64,000 bases of DNA from an uncultured bacterium (GTDB lineage: Bacteria > Bacillota > Bacilli > Lactobacillales > Lactobacillaceae). The position numbers and the translations under genes are program-made. The notes under the pieces are model-generated. The model had not been told where the DNA came from. It did not search any database and saw nothing but the letters and a program-made list of their open reading frames with translations. Each line of letters starts with the position of its first letter. Position 1 is the stretch's first letter. Location: assembly GCA_905214235.1 (NCBI GenBank), contig CAJMLF010000003.1:1-64000 (forward strand). The letters are read 5' to 3'. Below, piece after piece: positions 40,085 through 48,065 of this stretch.

Positions 40085-40821
40085 ATGAAGAGTGAAAAAG
40101 AGAAGATGCTCAGCGGGGAGGTCTTTAAGGTTGACGACCCTACATTAGTTGCAGAACGAGGACACGCCCGTCGGTTGGTCCATTCCTTTAATGAACTGGG
40201 TGAGGACCAGCCGGCCAAAAGTGGGGCCCTGATTAGGGAATTGTTTGGTCACGTTGGTAGTGGGTGCGAAGTTCACCCGCACTTTCGTTGCGATTACGTC
40301 TACAACATCGAAGTTGGTGATGACTTCTTCGCTAACTATGACTGTGTGATGCTGGATGTCAGTCCAATTCGCATTGGTGACCACTGCTTACTTGGTCCCC
40401 GGGTCCAGCTGTATACCGTTAACCATCCCCTCAATCCTCGTTTGCGGCGGAACGGGGCCTATGGGCAAAGCTTCGATATTACCCTGGGTAATGACGTTTG
40501 GGTTGGGGGCGGAAGTATTATCTGTCCTGGCGTGACCCTCGGTGATAACGTGATCGTGGGTGCCGGAAGTGGGAGTGAGACAGAACTAGCTTGCTAGTTC
40601 GTCTTTCGAAGCGAAGCAAGCCTGTAGGGAACCCCCGTCGACGCGAAGCTAGCCTGTGGAAGCACAAAGAGGACTCTAGCGTTCGGATTTGCCGAACGCT
40701 AGAGTCCCTTTGTGTACTGCGCTGTAGCATTTTTAACTATATAGGGGACTTATGTCACAGCCTCGTGATCATTGCCGGTAACCCTGCCCGGATCATCAAG
40801 GAAAATCCGTATCGAGAATAA
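40085..40821 (+). pseudogene. Maltose/galactoside O-acetyltransferase gene interrupted by a repeat element
   Basis: The 5' part (ATG at 40085 behind TGGAGG) encodes a left-handed beta-helix hexapeptide acetyltransferase: N-terminal SEKEKMLSGEVFKVDDP, the catalytic-His region YTVNHPLNP and DVWVGGGSIICPGVTLGDNVIVGAGS. After Gly-Ala-Gly-Ser the frame enters the inserted element and stops at 40597. The missing 3' end resumes beyond the element in another frame, SLVIIAGNPARIIKENPY, ending at 40821. About 8-10 codons of the usual VVTKDIPP-type link are lost. The 5' part could still make a shortened protein of 170 residues lacking the last helix coil, so loss of function is likely but not certain. 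Confidence 0.8.
40571..40762. repeat. Short repeat element E2 inserted in the acetyltransferase gene
   Basis: About 190 bp, non-coding. Ends are imperfect inverted repeats: GGGAGTGAGACAGAA on the left and, on the complement of the right end, GGCTGTGACATAA. Inside are GAACTAGCTTGCTAGTTC (a palindrome, 40583-40600) and a near-perfect long hairpin at 40663-40714: CACAAAG then GGACTCTAGCGTTCGG pairing with CCGAACGCTAGAGTCC then CTTTGTG around ATTTG. Shares internal words with E1. No transposase is encoded, so mobility would need help in trans. Exact right border uncertain by several bases. Confidence 0.65.
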
Positions 40822-40822
40822 A

Positions 40823-40867
40823 AAGACGTCCCTTTAACCGGTTTTCCGGCTAAAGGAACGTTTCTTT
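40823..40867. terminator. Bidirectional terminator between convergent genes
   Basis: ACGTCCCTTTAACCGG pairs with CCGGCTAAAGGAACGT (two mismatches) around TTTT, with A residues upstream and T residues downstream, serving the aldo/keto reductase gene on the minus strand and the plus-strand acetyltransferase. Confidence 0.85.
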
Positions 40868-40869
40868 CT

Positions 40870-41712
40870 TTACCATTTTTTGTTGTATTCATAAACCAGG
40901 GTGGGTTCCTTTCCCGTCCGGTGGAAGTCGTTCAGTTGGTCAATTTGCGCCATTTCATGGTCGCTTAATGAAAAGTCATATATATCCGTATTCTGCCGGA
41001 TGCGGGCTTCGTGAACCGACTTGGGGATGAAGGCAACCCCGCTCTGCAGTTGCCAGCGTAAGATAACCTGGGCAGCTGACTTATGATGCTGGGTTCCAAT
41101 TGCCATCAGTACAGGGTCATTGAGGATGGTTCCCCGACCGAGTGGACTCCATGCTTGGGTGATAATTTGGTGGTCGGCGTCGAACCTGACCAGCGGAGCC
41201 TGATTGAGGCGGGGATGACGTTCAACCTGGTTGACAACGGGCATTTCATGGGCCTGGGTGGCCAGATACTGGAGGTGGATAACTTGGTAGTTGCTGACCC
41301 CGATTGATTTTGTCAGGCCAGCCTTTTTGAGCTCCTCCAGCGCTGCCCAGCTGTAAAAGAAGGCGCGTTCGATTGGCCAGTGAATCATCAAGAGGTTGAC
41401 ATAGTCTAGTTGTAACTTGTGCAGGGAATCCTTCACCGCGGCAATTGTTTTCTGGTAACCCTGATTTTCTTCCGCAACCTTGGTGGTTACAAACAGCTCT
41501 TCACGGGGAACATTCAGATCGGTCAGCGCCTGCCCAACCTCTGCCTCGTTTTTATATAGTTGGGCCGTGTCAAAGAGCCGGTAGCCAGCATCGTAGGCAC
41601 TATGAATTGCCGAAGAAATGGTGGATTGGCCGCTGACCTTGTAGAGGCCGAAACCCTCCTGGGGCATCTTCTGTCCATCGGCAAGGGTCAGTAAGTTTGT
41701 CTTAATGTCCAA
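40870..41712 (-). CDS. Aldo/keto reductase
   Basis: 280 residues, (beta/alpha)8 barrel of the AKR5-like group. Family motifs: GYRLFDTAQLYKNEAEVGQAL with catalytic Asp and Tyr, the Lys in ELFVTTKVAEENQGY, MIHWPIE with the catalytic His, SIGVSNYQ, and the NADPH-binding AQVILRWQLQSGVAFIPKSV. It reduces aldehydes or keto compounds with NADPH; substrate unknown. It is 2 bases downstream of an AraR-like regulator gene, so the two form an operon, possibly for a pentose or polyol-related substrate (inference). Confidence 0.88.
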   Translation of the reverse strand: MDIKTNLLTLADGQKMPQEGFGLYKVSGQSTISSAIHSAYDAGYRLFDTAQLYKNEAEVGQALTDLNVPREELFVTTKVAEENQGYQKTIAAVKDSLHKLQLDYVNLLMIHWPIERAFFYSWAALEELKKAGLTKSIGVSNYQVIHLQYLATQAHEMPVVNQVERHPRLNQAPLVRFDADHQIITQAWSPLGRGTILNDPVLMAIGTQHHKSAAQVILRWQLQSGVAFIPKSVHEARIRQNTDIYDFSLSDHEMAQIDQLNDFHRTGKEPTLVYEYNKKW

Positions 41713-41714
41713 GA

Positions 41715-42800
41715 TTAATCTCCTCCTTTAATTTGCTGCGTTGATGTTCCCTTGACCAGGGGAACGGGGTAGGTGATTGAGTGACCATCTTTACCGTTTA
41801 TCATATCGAGAATCATCTTCCCTGCGTCCTTGCCTAACTGCCGTTTGGGGTGGCTTGCCGTTGTTAATGTCGGGGTCATTGTCTGGGCGAGGTCGTAGTT
41901 ATCAAAGCCGACGACGGAAATGTCTTCCGGTACCCGGACACCCTGGTGTTGCAGGTGGCCGATGATGTGGGTTGCCAACTGGTCGTTGTAACAGGCAATT
42001 GCCGTCGGGTGGTCTGGTGACTTTAGTAGGTTATCGACCTTTTGCAGGATCGCAGCATGGTCATTATTTGACTGGTACATGATCACTTCACTGTTGGTTA
42101 CGGGAATTCCGGCATCCTGATAGGCCTTGATCATTCCCGCCTCCCGGTTGACACCCTGCCGGTCATCAATCTGAAAGACGCCGAGGATCTTCTGGTGGCC
42201 GAGGTCAAAAAGGTAGTGGATTAGTTCTTCTTCCGCTTGCTGGTCCTGGGTAAGGAGGGTCGGAAAGTCCAGTTCCGGGTAAGTCGCGTGGAAAAGGATC
42301 GTTGGAATATGGTATTCCTTGATCTGCCGGTAGAGGTCAAGGTTGGGATTTGGAAGGGCACTTTGGGTGGGTTCAATGATCAGACCGGCAATCTTAAGGT
42401 CGAGCATGTTAAGGAGAGTCTGGCGCTCACGATGGTGGTTATTAAGGGTGTTACCAACAATCATCGAGTAACCCTGCTCGGTTACAACGCTATCGATTCC
42501 GGAAATGATTGGGGGAAAGATATAGTCAGCCATGTGGGTACTGATAACCCCAATTAGTTTATTGGTATCGTCGGCAGACCAGTTTCGTTGCCAGTCCTGG
42601 ACGAACATCCCGCCACCCTGGATCCGGTAGATATAGTGCTCATTTTCCAGGTCACCGACCGCCCGTCGGATGGTGTAACGGGACACGTTGAACCGCTTCA
42701 TTAACTCGCTTTCGGTCGGGAGTTTCTGGTTGATCTGGTACTTACCATCAATGATTTCCTTCCGCAGGGTTTGCTTAACAATCTCATATTTGATTTCCAT
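41715..42800 (-). CDS. GntR/LacI hybrid repressor, AraR paralogue
   Basis: 361 residues from the ATG at 42800; upstream in-frame starts fall within promoter-like sequence. Strikingly similar to the AraR at 34986-36065: shared stretches include LENEHYIYRIQGGGM, DYIFPPIISGID versus DYIFPSIISGID, and NVSRYTIRRA. The ligand domain ends with VSVVGFDNYDLAQTMTPTLTTASHPKRQLG. It is therefore a paralogue with a nearly identical recognition helix that may bind the same or overlapping operators. RBS is weak (GCGGTG). A palindrome TTTCTAGAAA lies upstream at 42814-42823. Confidence 0.85.
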   Translation of the reverse strand: MEIKYEIVKQTLRKEIIDGKYQINQKLPTESELMKRFNVSRYTIRRAVGDLENEHYIYRIQGGGMFVQDWQRNWSADDTNKLIGVISTHMADYIFPPIISGIDSVVTEQGYSMIVGNTLNNHHRERQTLLNMLDLKIAGLIIEPTQSALPNPNLDLYRQIKEYHIPTILFHATYPELDFPTLLTQDQQAEEELIHYLFDLGHQKILGVFQIDDRQGVNREAGMIKAYQDAGIPVTNSEVIMYQSNNDHAAILQKVDNLLKSPDHPTAIACYNDQLATHIIGHLQHQGVRVPEDISVVGFDNYDLAQTMTPTLTTASHPKRQLGKDAGKMILDMINGKDGHSITYPVPLVKGTSTQQIKGGD

Positions 42801-42892
42801 GTATACACCGCGCTTTCTAGAAACGAAAAAATACTTCATAAATGACGTCAACGGTCAGCTATGAAGCATTTTAACTTGTTATAAAGTTTGTT

Positions 42893-43384
42893 TTAACGCT
42901 TGTTCCGCTTCTTTGGGTTGACAACGGGCTTGTTTTCCAAGTCGGTCCGAACAACCAAGACATCGCAGAGGGCAGTCCGGGTAACGTATTCGGTAACGGA
43001 ACCAATCAGAATCCGTTCAACCGCATTTAGACCGGTAGCCCCGATCATGATTAGGTCAGCACCCATTTCCTTTGGAACATCACGGGCAATGATGGTCTTT
43101 GGTGCACCGTATTCAATGGAGTAGCTGACGTTCTTAACACCTTGCTTCTTGGCGTATTCAATGTATTGGTCAAGGGTCTTCTTGGCGGTGTCGGTAACCT
43201 GTTCAACCATTGAAGTATCGAAGCTTGAAATGTTTTGAAAAGCCCGGGTGTCAACAACGTGCAACAGACGCAGTTCGGAATCTTCCCCGTTCCGCTTAGC
43301 AACGGCAACGGCCTTCTTGAAGGCTAATTCAGCTTCCGCAGATCCATCAACTGGGACCAAGATGTGTTTGTATGTTTGTGCCAT
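42893..43384 (-). CDS. Universal stress protein UspA family
   Basis: 163 residues. Starts YKHILVPVDGSAEAELAFKKAV and has the ATP-binding motif MIGATGLNAVERILIGSVTEYV (GxxGxxxxxxxxGSVT type), so it belongs to the ATP-binding subgroup. Has a strong AAGGAGG ribosome binding site on the minus strand and a basic C-terminal tail. Single gene. Role in general stress survival is family knowledge. Confidence 0.9.
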   Translation of the reverse strand: MAQTYKHILVPVDGSAEAELAFKKAVAVAKRNGEDSELRLLHVVDTRAFQNISSFDTSMVEQVTDTAKKTLDQYIEYAKKQGVKNVSYSIEYGAPKTIIARDVPKEMGADLIMIGATGLNAVERILIGSVTEYVTRTALCDVLVVRTDLENKPVVNPKKRNKR

Positions 43385-43449
43385 AATAGTGCCTCCTTAA
43401 GCTTGTTTACCCTTATTATACACTTTTCAGACTAGGGGGGTAAAGCAAT

Positions 43450-43743
43450 CTAGTGATACTTTGCCCGGAATTCGCTGGTGATTGAGAAGGCCATCTGGGT
43501 CTCTAAAATACAACCAATCACCACCATTATGACAATAAATGCGATACTGTTAGTCCAGGCGGCCACGATAGTAACGAGACCAATTATGGTCATGATGATC
43601 CCCCAAACTTTAAGCTGACTAGCGACAAACTTACTCTTCAGGGGGTCGAAGATCATAAAGGGCTTATGGAGGTGGGTTAAAAAGAAGACCCCTTCAAAGA
43701 GGGCGATCAGGCCAAAGAGGGTCACAAAAAGCGGTAAAAGCAT
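43450..43743 (-). CDS. Small membrane protein of unknown function
   Basis: 97 residues with three probable transmembrane helices (residues 3-24, 45-63 and 68-84), separated by a charged loop (DPLKSKFVASQLKVWG). AAGGAG lies at proper distance before the ATG. I do not recognise a family. It is separated from the probable 6S RNA by a hairpin, so it is likely a single gene. Confidence 0.6.
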   Translation of the reverse strand: MLLPLFVTLFGLIALFEGVFFLTHLHKPFMIFDPLKSKFVASQLKVWGIIMTIIGLVTIVAAWTNSIAFIVIMVVIGCILETQMAFSITSEFRAKYH

Positions 43744-43784
43744 TATGAAATTCTCCTTATCAGTGTAGAATTTGTAAGAAAAAC

Positions 43785-43825
43785 TTAGAAGGGGCTGGGG
43801 AAAATAACTTTCCCTAGCCCCTAAT
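43785..43825 (-). terminator. Terminator at the end of the probable 6S RNA
   Basis: AGGGGCTAGGGAAAG pairs with TTTCCCCAGCCCCT on the minus strand around a short loop; the following T tract is interrupted (TCTAAGTTTTTC). Confidence 0.6.
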
Positions 43826-43832
43826 TTTGACT

Positions 43833-44020
43833 ATGTACGAAAACTCCGTTGGTGCCGTTAATTGTCATTCAGTGTTGACCTGTATGTTAAACAGGTGGGG
43901 CATGGCTGTCCAGTCGCCAACTACCAAGTGAAAAGGCATGTTGTAAAAAGGACAAGGCACTAGTCCCAAAGTAAAAAGACTGTAAGGCAAACCTGCGTTT
44001 AGACAACGCGTACACTACAG
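43833..44020 (-). ncRNA. ssrS: Probable 6S RNA
   Basis: About 188 nt on the minus strand, directly after rarA. A promoter fits well: TTGACC (complement of 44050-44055), 16-bp spacer, ATAATG (complement of 44028-44033), start near 44020. The 5' end GTACG...CGTTG can pair with CAACG...CGTAC at the 3' end, giving a long closing stem; TGTCC/GGACA and GGG/CCC pairs continue it inwards and ACCTGT/ACAGGT forms a small hairpin near 43880. Location beside rarA and length agree with 6S RNA in Firmicutes, which binds the housekeeping RNA polymerase. No protein-coding frame is present. It fills the gap 43744-44062. Confidence 0.6.
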
Positions 44021-44062
44021 AATTTTCATTATTATCTTAGCATCATTTGGTCAAATAGGCAA

Positions 44063-45364
44063 TCAGTTCGTGGGGTGGTGGTGACCATTTAGATCCTGGC
44101 GCTGGGCGCGCTTTAACTGCCAGTACTGGTTGCCCAGTGCCTGTTCGAACCGACCATTTTGTTTTGGCTGGTAGTATTGGGCACCCTTAATTCGGTCAGG
44201 AAGGTACTGCTGGGCAACCCAGTCTTGGGGATGGTCATGGGGGAATTGGTAATCGACCCCGTGACCAAGCTTTGCGGCGCCCTTGTAGTGGGCATCCTTA
44301 AGGTAGGGTGGAATATCGCCAAAGCCGCCCTCCTTAACCTGGGTGAGGGCCCCATCAATGGCACTAATTCCCGAATTCGACTTTGGTGACAGGCAAAGCT
44401 CGATTACCACGTCGGCGAGGGGAATCCGGGCTTCCGGAAGGCCAACCTGTTGGGCAACCTGGGCGGCCGTCACCGCTCGCTGGACTGCTGGCATGTTGGC
44501 CAAGCCGATGTCTTCATAGGCGGTGACCATTAAGCGCCGGACAATGGATGTCAGATCACCGGCCTCAATCAGGCGGGCCAGGTAGTGGAGGGCCGCATCA
44601 ACGTCGGACCCCCGAATAGATTTCTGAAAGGCGGAGATAACGTCGTAGTGCCCATCACCATTCTTGTCCGCGCTGAGGGCCTTCTTCTGAACACTCTCTT
44701 CAATAATTGGCAGGGTGAGGTGAATTTTGCCATCAGGGCCCGGGTCAGTAGACTTAGCGGCAAGTTCAAGGCCGTTTAGGACACTTCGTAAGTCACCATT
44801 GGTTGCCTGGGACAATTCCTCTTCCGCATTGGCCGCGAGGACAATGGGCATTTTGCCAAGCCCCCGCTCCTTGTCCGTCAGGGCCCGGCCAATCGCTACT
44901 TTGATGTCGTCAGGGCTCAGGGGGTGGACCGGGAAAATCTGGGCCCGACTGCGGATGGCCGGGTTGATACTGATGTAGGGATTTTCTGTTGTCGCCCCGA
45001 TGAGGATGATTCGGCCGTTTTCCAGGTGGGGGAGCAGGAAGTCCTGCTTCGCCTTGTCGAGACGGTGGATTTCGTCGAGCAGCAGGATGACGGTTCCACT
45101 CATTTTGGCTTCCTCGGCAACTATTTGCAGGTCCTTTTTACTATCAGTAGCGGCGTTTAATTTGCGGAAGGCGTACTTGGTTGACCCTGCGATAGCACTG
45201 GCAATGCTCGTTTTTCCCGTGCCCGGTGGCCCGTAGAGAATCATTGACGAAAGCATCCTGGCCTTGACCATCCGGTAGATAATCTTACCGGGGCCGACAA
45301 GGTGTTGTTGCCCTACGACTTCATCAAGCGTTCGGGGGCGCATTCGGTATGCTAGTGGTTGCAT
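44063..45364 (-). CDS. rarA: Replication-associated recombination ATPase RarA (MgsA)
   Basis: 433 residues, the usual length. AAA+ motifs: MRPRTLDEVVGQQHLVG at the N-terminus, Walker A YGPPGTGKTS, Walker B ILLLDEIHRLD, sensor region LIGATTENPYISIN, and the C-terminal tetramerisation part DIPPYLKDAHY. It acts at stalled forks. Its ATG follows the stop of the YueI gene with no gap, so they are coupled. Confidence 0.95.
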   Translation of the reverse strand: MQPLAYRMRPRTLDEVVGQQHLVGPGKIIYRMVKARMLSSMILYGPPGTGKTSIASAIAGSTKYAFRKLNAATDSKKDLQIVAEEAKMSGTVILLLDEIHRLDKAKQDFLLPHLENGRIILIGATTENPYISINPAIRSRAQIFPVHPLSPDDIKVAIGRALTDKERGLGKMPIVLAANAEEELSQATNGDLRSVLNGLELAAKSTDPGPDGKIHLTLPIIEESVQKKALSADKNGDGHYDVISAFQKSIRGSDVDAALHYLARLIEAGDLTSIVRRLMVTAYEDIGLANMPAVQRAVTAAQVAQQVGLPEARIPLADVVIELCLSPKSNSGISAIDGALTQVKEGGFGDIPPYLKDAHYKGAAKLGHGVDYQFPHDHPQDWVAQQYLPDRIKGAQYYQPKQNGRFEQALGNQYWQLKRAQRQDLNGHHHPTN

Positions 45365-45841
45365 TTAACGACCCTCCCGGTGAAAGAGACGGTGGAAAAA
45401 GCCCCCGTCCTCCTTTTTAGTTAATTTCCGCTGGTTATTTTCCCGTTGGGGGTAACGCTTTTGGACGTCGACGGGTGATTGGTAAACCGCCTTTTTGGCG
45501 GCAACAACAATCGCTAGGGATGCAGGCTGGACTTTGTATTCCGGATCGGTCTTCATCGTAAACTCGGCCCCCGCCTCGGCAGCGGTCTGAATGTAGCCGT
45601 GGACCATCTCGTGGGGGAGGTTGCCGTTGATAAATACGAGTTTGCCAATTCCCTTCGCCAATTCGGCCGCTAGTTCAGGTTGCCAATTCTTCTCGTGGAG
45701 TTCGGCAACGGAAATGGTTAAGCAGACCCGTTCACGAAAGGTGCCCAGGTACTTACGCTGCTCGTCCGGTTTGATCTTCGGGGTCCCGTAGATGCCGTTA
45801 TCAAGTCGTTGTTGAACAGCGGACTTCTTTTCTTCTACCAC
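45365..45841 (-). CDS. DUF1694 family protein (YueI-like)
   Basis: 158 residues. Contains the family stretches RLDNGIYGTPKIKPDEQRKYLGTFRERV and GNLPHEMVHGYIQTAAEAG; these proteins resemble the L30e/alpha-beta fold but have no established function. A lysine-rich tail follows. It is the first gene of the yueI-rarA transcript and is divergent from yaaA. Confidence 0.8.
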   Translation of the reverse strand: MVEEKKSAVQQRLDNGIYGTPKIKPDEQRKYLGTFRERVCLTISVAELHEKNWQPELAAELAKGIGKLVFINGNLPHEMVHGYIQTAAEAGAEFTMKTDPEYKVQPASLAIVVAAKKAVYQSPVDVQKRYPQRENNQRKLTKKEDGGFFHRLFHREGR

Positions 45842-45929
45842 TAGAATTCCTCCTTAAAAAGAATATTGTTATTATTGTACCATTACCATAATAAGAACCT
45901 TAAATAATGAGTCAGGGAGGGTATGCAAA

Positions 45930-46679
45930 ATGCAAATTGTAATTTCACCAGCACGAACAATGACCGTCGACGAGGATTCTTTTCCCTACCAGGACCTTCC
46001 AAAGTACCTGGCCAAGACCAGCAAGATCCTTGACTGGATGCGAAGCCTAAGCTATGACCAACTTCATCAGCTGTGGTGGAACTGTAGTACCCGTTTGGCA
46101 GATAAGAACTACCGGTGGCTCCAGGAAATGGACCTGAGAGAACACCTTACCCCGGCTATTATTGCTTTTACGGGGCTGCAGTACCAGCATATGGCACCAG
46201 AAGTTTTTACCGACGTCGGTTTGCAATATATCCAGCAACACCTGCGAATCTTATCGGGCTTTTACGGCCTGCTCCGGCCGTTTGATGGGATTGTGCCCTA
46301 CCGGTTAGGAATGGGTGACCGCGCCCACGTGGCGGGAACCAAGAACCTTTACCAGTTTTGGGGGAGGGCGCTTGCTGACGACCTGTTTGCTGATGACGAC
46401 TTGGTCTTAGATTTGGCCTCAGCAGAATACGAGAAGGCTATTTTACCGTATTTAAATAATAACCGCCACTTCGTTAAGTGCCGCTTTGGCGAAGTTGTTG
46501 ATGGTCGAATTAAGCAGAAGACTACCCAGGTGAAGATGGCCCGGGGAACGATGGTCCGCTACATTGCTGAAAATCAAGTCACTGATTTAGCGGGTGTCAA
46601 ACGATTCCGGGTCGGTGGCTTTCACTACTGCCCAGAATTGTCCAGTGATGAGGTCCTCGCTTTTGCTCGTGAAAAATAA
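45930..46679 (+). CDS. yaaA: YaaA family peroxide stress protein (DUF328/UPF0246)
   Basis: 249 residues. Family motifs: MQIVISPARTM at the N-terminus, FTGLQYQHMAPE, ILSGFYGLLRPFDGIVPYRLGMG, and YEKAILPYL. E. coli YaaA binds DNA and limits Fenton damage by lowering free iron; the function in lactic acid bacteria is not established. Single gene with a AGGGAGGG ribosome binding site. Confidence 0.88.
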   Translation: MQIVISPARTMTVDEDSFPYQDLPKYLAKTSKILDWMRSLSYDQLHQLWWNCSTRLADKNYRWLQEMDLREHLTPAIIAFTGLQYQHMAPEVFTDVGLQYIQQHLRILSGFYGLLRPFDGIVPYRLGMGDRAHVAGTKNLYQFWGRALADDLFADDDLVLDLASAEYEKAILPYLNNNRHFVKCRFGEVVDGRIKQKTTQVKMARGTMVRYIAENQVTDLAGVKRFRVGGFHYCPELSSDEVLAFAREK

Positions 46680-46770
46680 TTTACGGGGGCCCGAAAGCTT
46701 AGCAGAGTAGTGTTTAATGCTTATTTCTGCGTATCAAAAAGACTCAATTTCGAAAAAATGTCCAAAAAAA

Positions 46771-46820
46771 TGTGATTTAAAACACAAATTAGACTATGAT
46801 AAAGGGTGAAAGCGGTTAAG
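46771..46820 (+). promoter_or_regulatory. Promoter of the transhydrogenase operon with Rex-like and cre-like sites
   Basis: A -10 TATGAT (46795-46800) with a poor -35 (GTGATT, 46772-46777) overlapped by the near-palindrome TGTGATTTAAAACACA (46771-46786), which resembles the Rex operator TTGTGA-N6-TCACAA. TGAAAGCGGTTAAG (46807-46820) just after the -10 matches the CcpA site consensus except at its last two bases. Regulation by NADH/NAD ratio and by carbon source is inferred. Confidence 0.45.
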
Positions 46821-46842
46821 TGAATAGTAAGGAGGAATAATT

Positions 46843-48048
46843 ATGGCAATTGTAATTGCAGCGCTAAAGGAAGCCGATGGCGAACACCGGGTTTCTTTGG
46901 TACCGAGTGTCGTTAAGAGACTTGTCAAGCAAGGCAATAAGGTCTTAATTGAAAAAGGCGCCGGTGCAAAAGCCAACTTTGCTGACCAGCAGTATGTTGA
47001 TGCTGGGGCACAGGTCGTTGACCGGCAAGCAGCAATTGATCAGGCGAACATCGTTACGGTTGTTAACCGTCCGGACGATGACACTTTGGGTAAGCTGAAG
47101 GCTGATCAAATGCTTTTGGGACTCTTGTCCTTGTCAGTTGATCATGACGTTGCGAAGAAGTTGGCCGATGCTAAGGTCACGGCATTATCATTTGAATTAC
47201 TGCCGCGGACTGTTTCTCGGGCCCAGACAATGGATGCCTTGAGTTCACAGTCTTCTGTTTCTGGTTACAAGGCGGCATTGGTTGCTGCTGACCACTTCAT
47301 GCGTTACTTCCCTATGATGATCACGGCGGCCGGGACTGCTAAGCCAGCCAAGGTCCTTGTCCTTGGGACTGGGGTTGCCGGCCTGCAAGCCATTGGTACT
47401 GCCAAGCGGCTTGGCGCAATCGTTTCTGGTTACGATGTTCGTCCAGCATCACGGGGTGAAGTTGAATCCTTGGGTGCTAAGTTCCTGACGAGTTCTGTAT
47501 CTGCTGCCGGTAAAGGTGGTTATGCTCGTCAATTGACGAAGGAAGAACAGCAGAAGCAGCAAGATGAACTTGCCGGCTTCATTGCTGACAGTGACATTGT
47601 GATCACAACGGCCCGGGTTCCTGGTAAGAAGCCACCAATGCTAGTAACCGAAAAGTCAGTTCAAAACGCTAAGCCGGGTTCGATCTTTATCGATATTGCG
47701 GCTAGTGAACTAGGTGGTAACGTTGCCGGTTCTAAGCCGGGTGAAGTCGTTACGACTGATAATGGCGCTAAGATTGTCGGGGCCGATAACCTGCCAAGTG
47801 AACTGGCCACGAGTGCTTCTGAAATGTATTCGAAGAACATCCAAGCAGTTATTAAGGCCCTCCTCGATAAGGATGGCAACATTAAGATTGACACGACTGA
47901 CGATGTTATGTCCGAATTGGTTGCTACTTACCAAGGCAAGATTATTTCTGGTCGGCTTCGTTCACAAATGGGTCTGCCTGAGATTAAGAAACCAGAACCA
48001 CAAAAGGATGAAGAAGCTGCCAAACCTGATGCTAAGGCGCAAAAGTAG
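46843..48048 (+). CDS. pntAA: NAD(P) transhydrogenase, subunit alpha part 1
   Basis: 401 residues. Alanine dehydrogenase/PntA-like domain I: N-terminal VIAALKEADGEHRVSLVPSVV, nucleotide-binding VLVLGTGVAGLQAIGTAKRLGAIVSGYDVR, and TARVPGKKPPMLVT. It binds NAD(H). The C-terminal tail is Lys/Glu/Pro/Ala-rich. The alpha subunit is split into two genes here, as in Rhodospirillum. AAGGAGG precedes the ATG. Confidence 0.93.
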   Translation: MAIVIAALKEADGEHRVSLVPSVVKRLVKQGNKVLIEKGAGAKANFADQQYVDAGAQVVDRQAAIDQANIVTVVNRPDDDTLGKLKADQMLLGLLSLSVDHDVAKKLADAKVTALSFELLPRTVSRAQTMDALSSQSSVSGYKAALVAADHFMRYFPMMITAAGTAKPAKVLVLGTGVAGLQAIGTAKRLGAIVSGYDVRPASRGEVESLGAKFLTSSVSAAGKGGYARQLTKEEQQKQQDELAGFIADSDIVITTARVPGKKPPMLVTEKSVQNAKPGSIFIDIAASELGGNVAGSKPGEVVTTDNGAKIVGADNLPSELATSASEMYSKNIQAVIKALLDKDGNIKIDTTDDVMSELVATYQGKIISGRLRSQMGLPEIKKPEPQKDEEAAKPDAKAQK

Positions 48049-48065
48049 AGAAGGGGAGCGATCAT

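Noticed and set aside
40591-40821. Independent 76-residue gene at the end of the acetyltransferase region
   Set aside because: Its first 50 codons are element sequence without a ribosome binding site and its last 20 are the displaced acetyltransferase C-terminus, so it is a remnant, not a gene.
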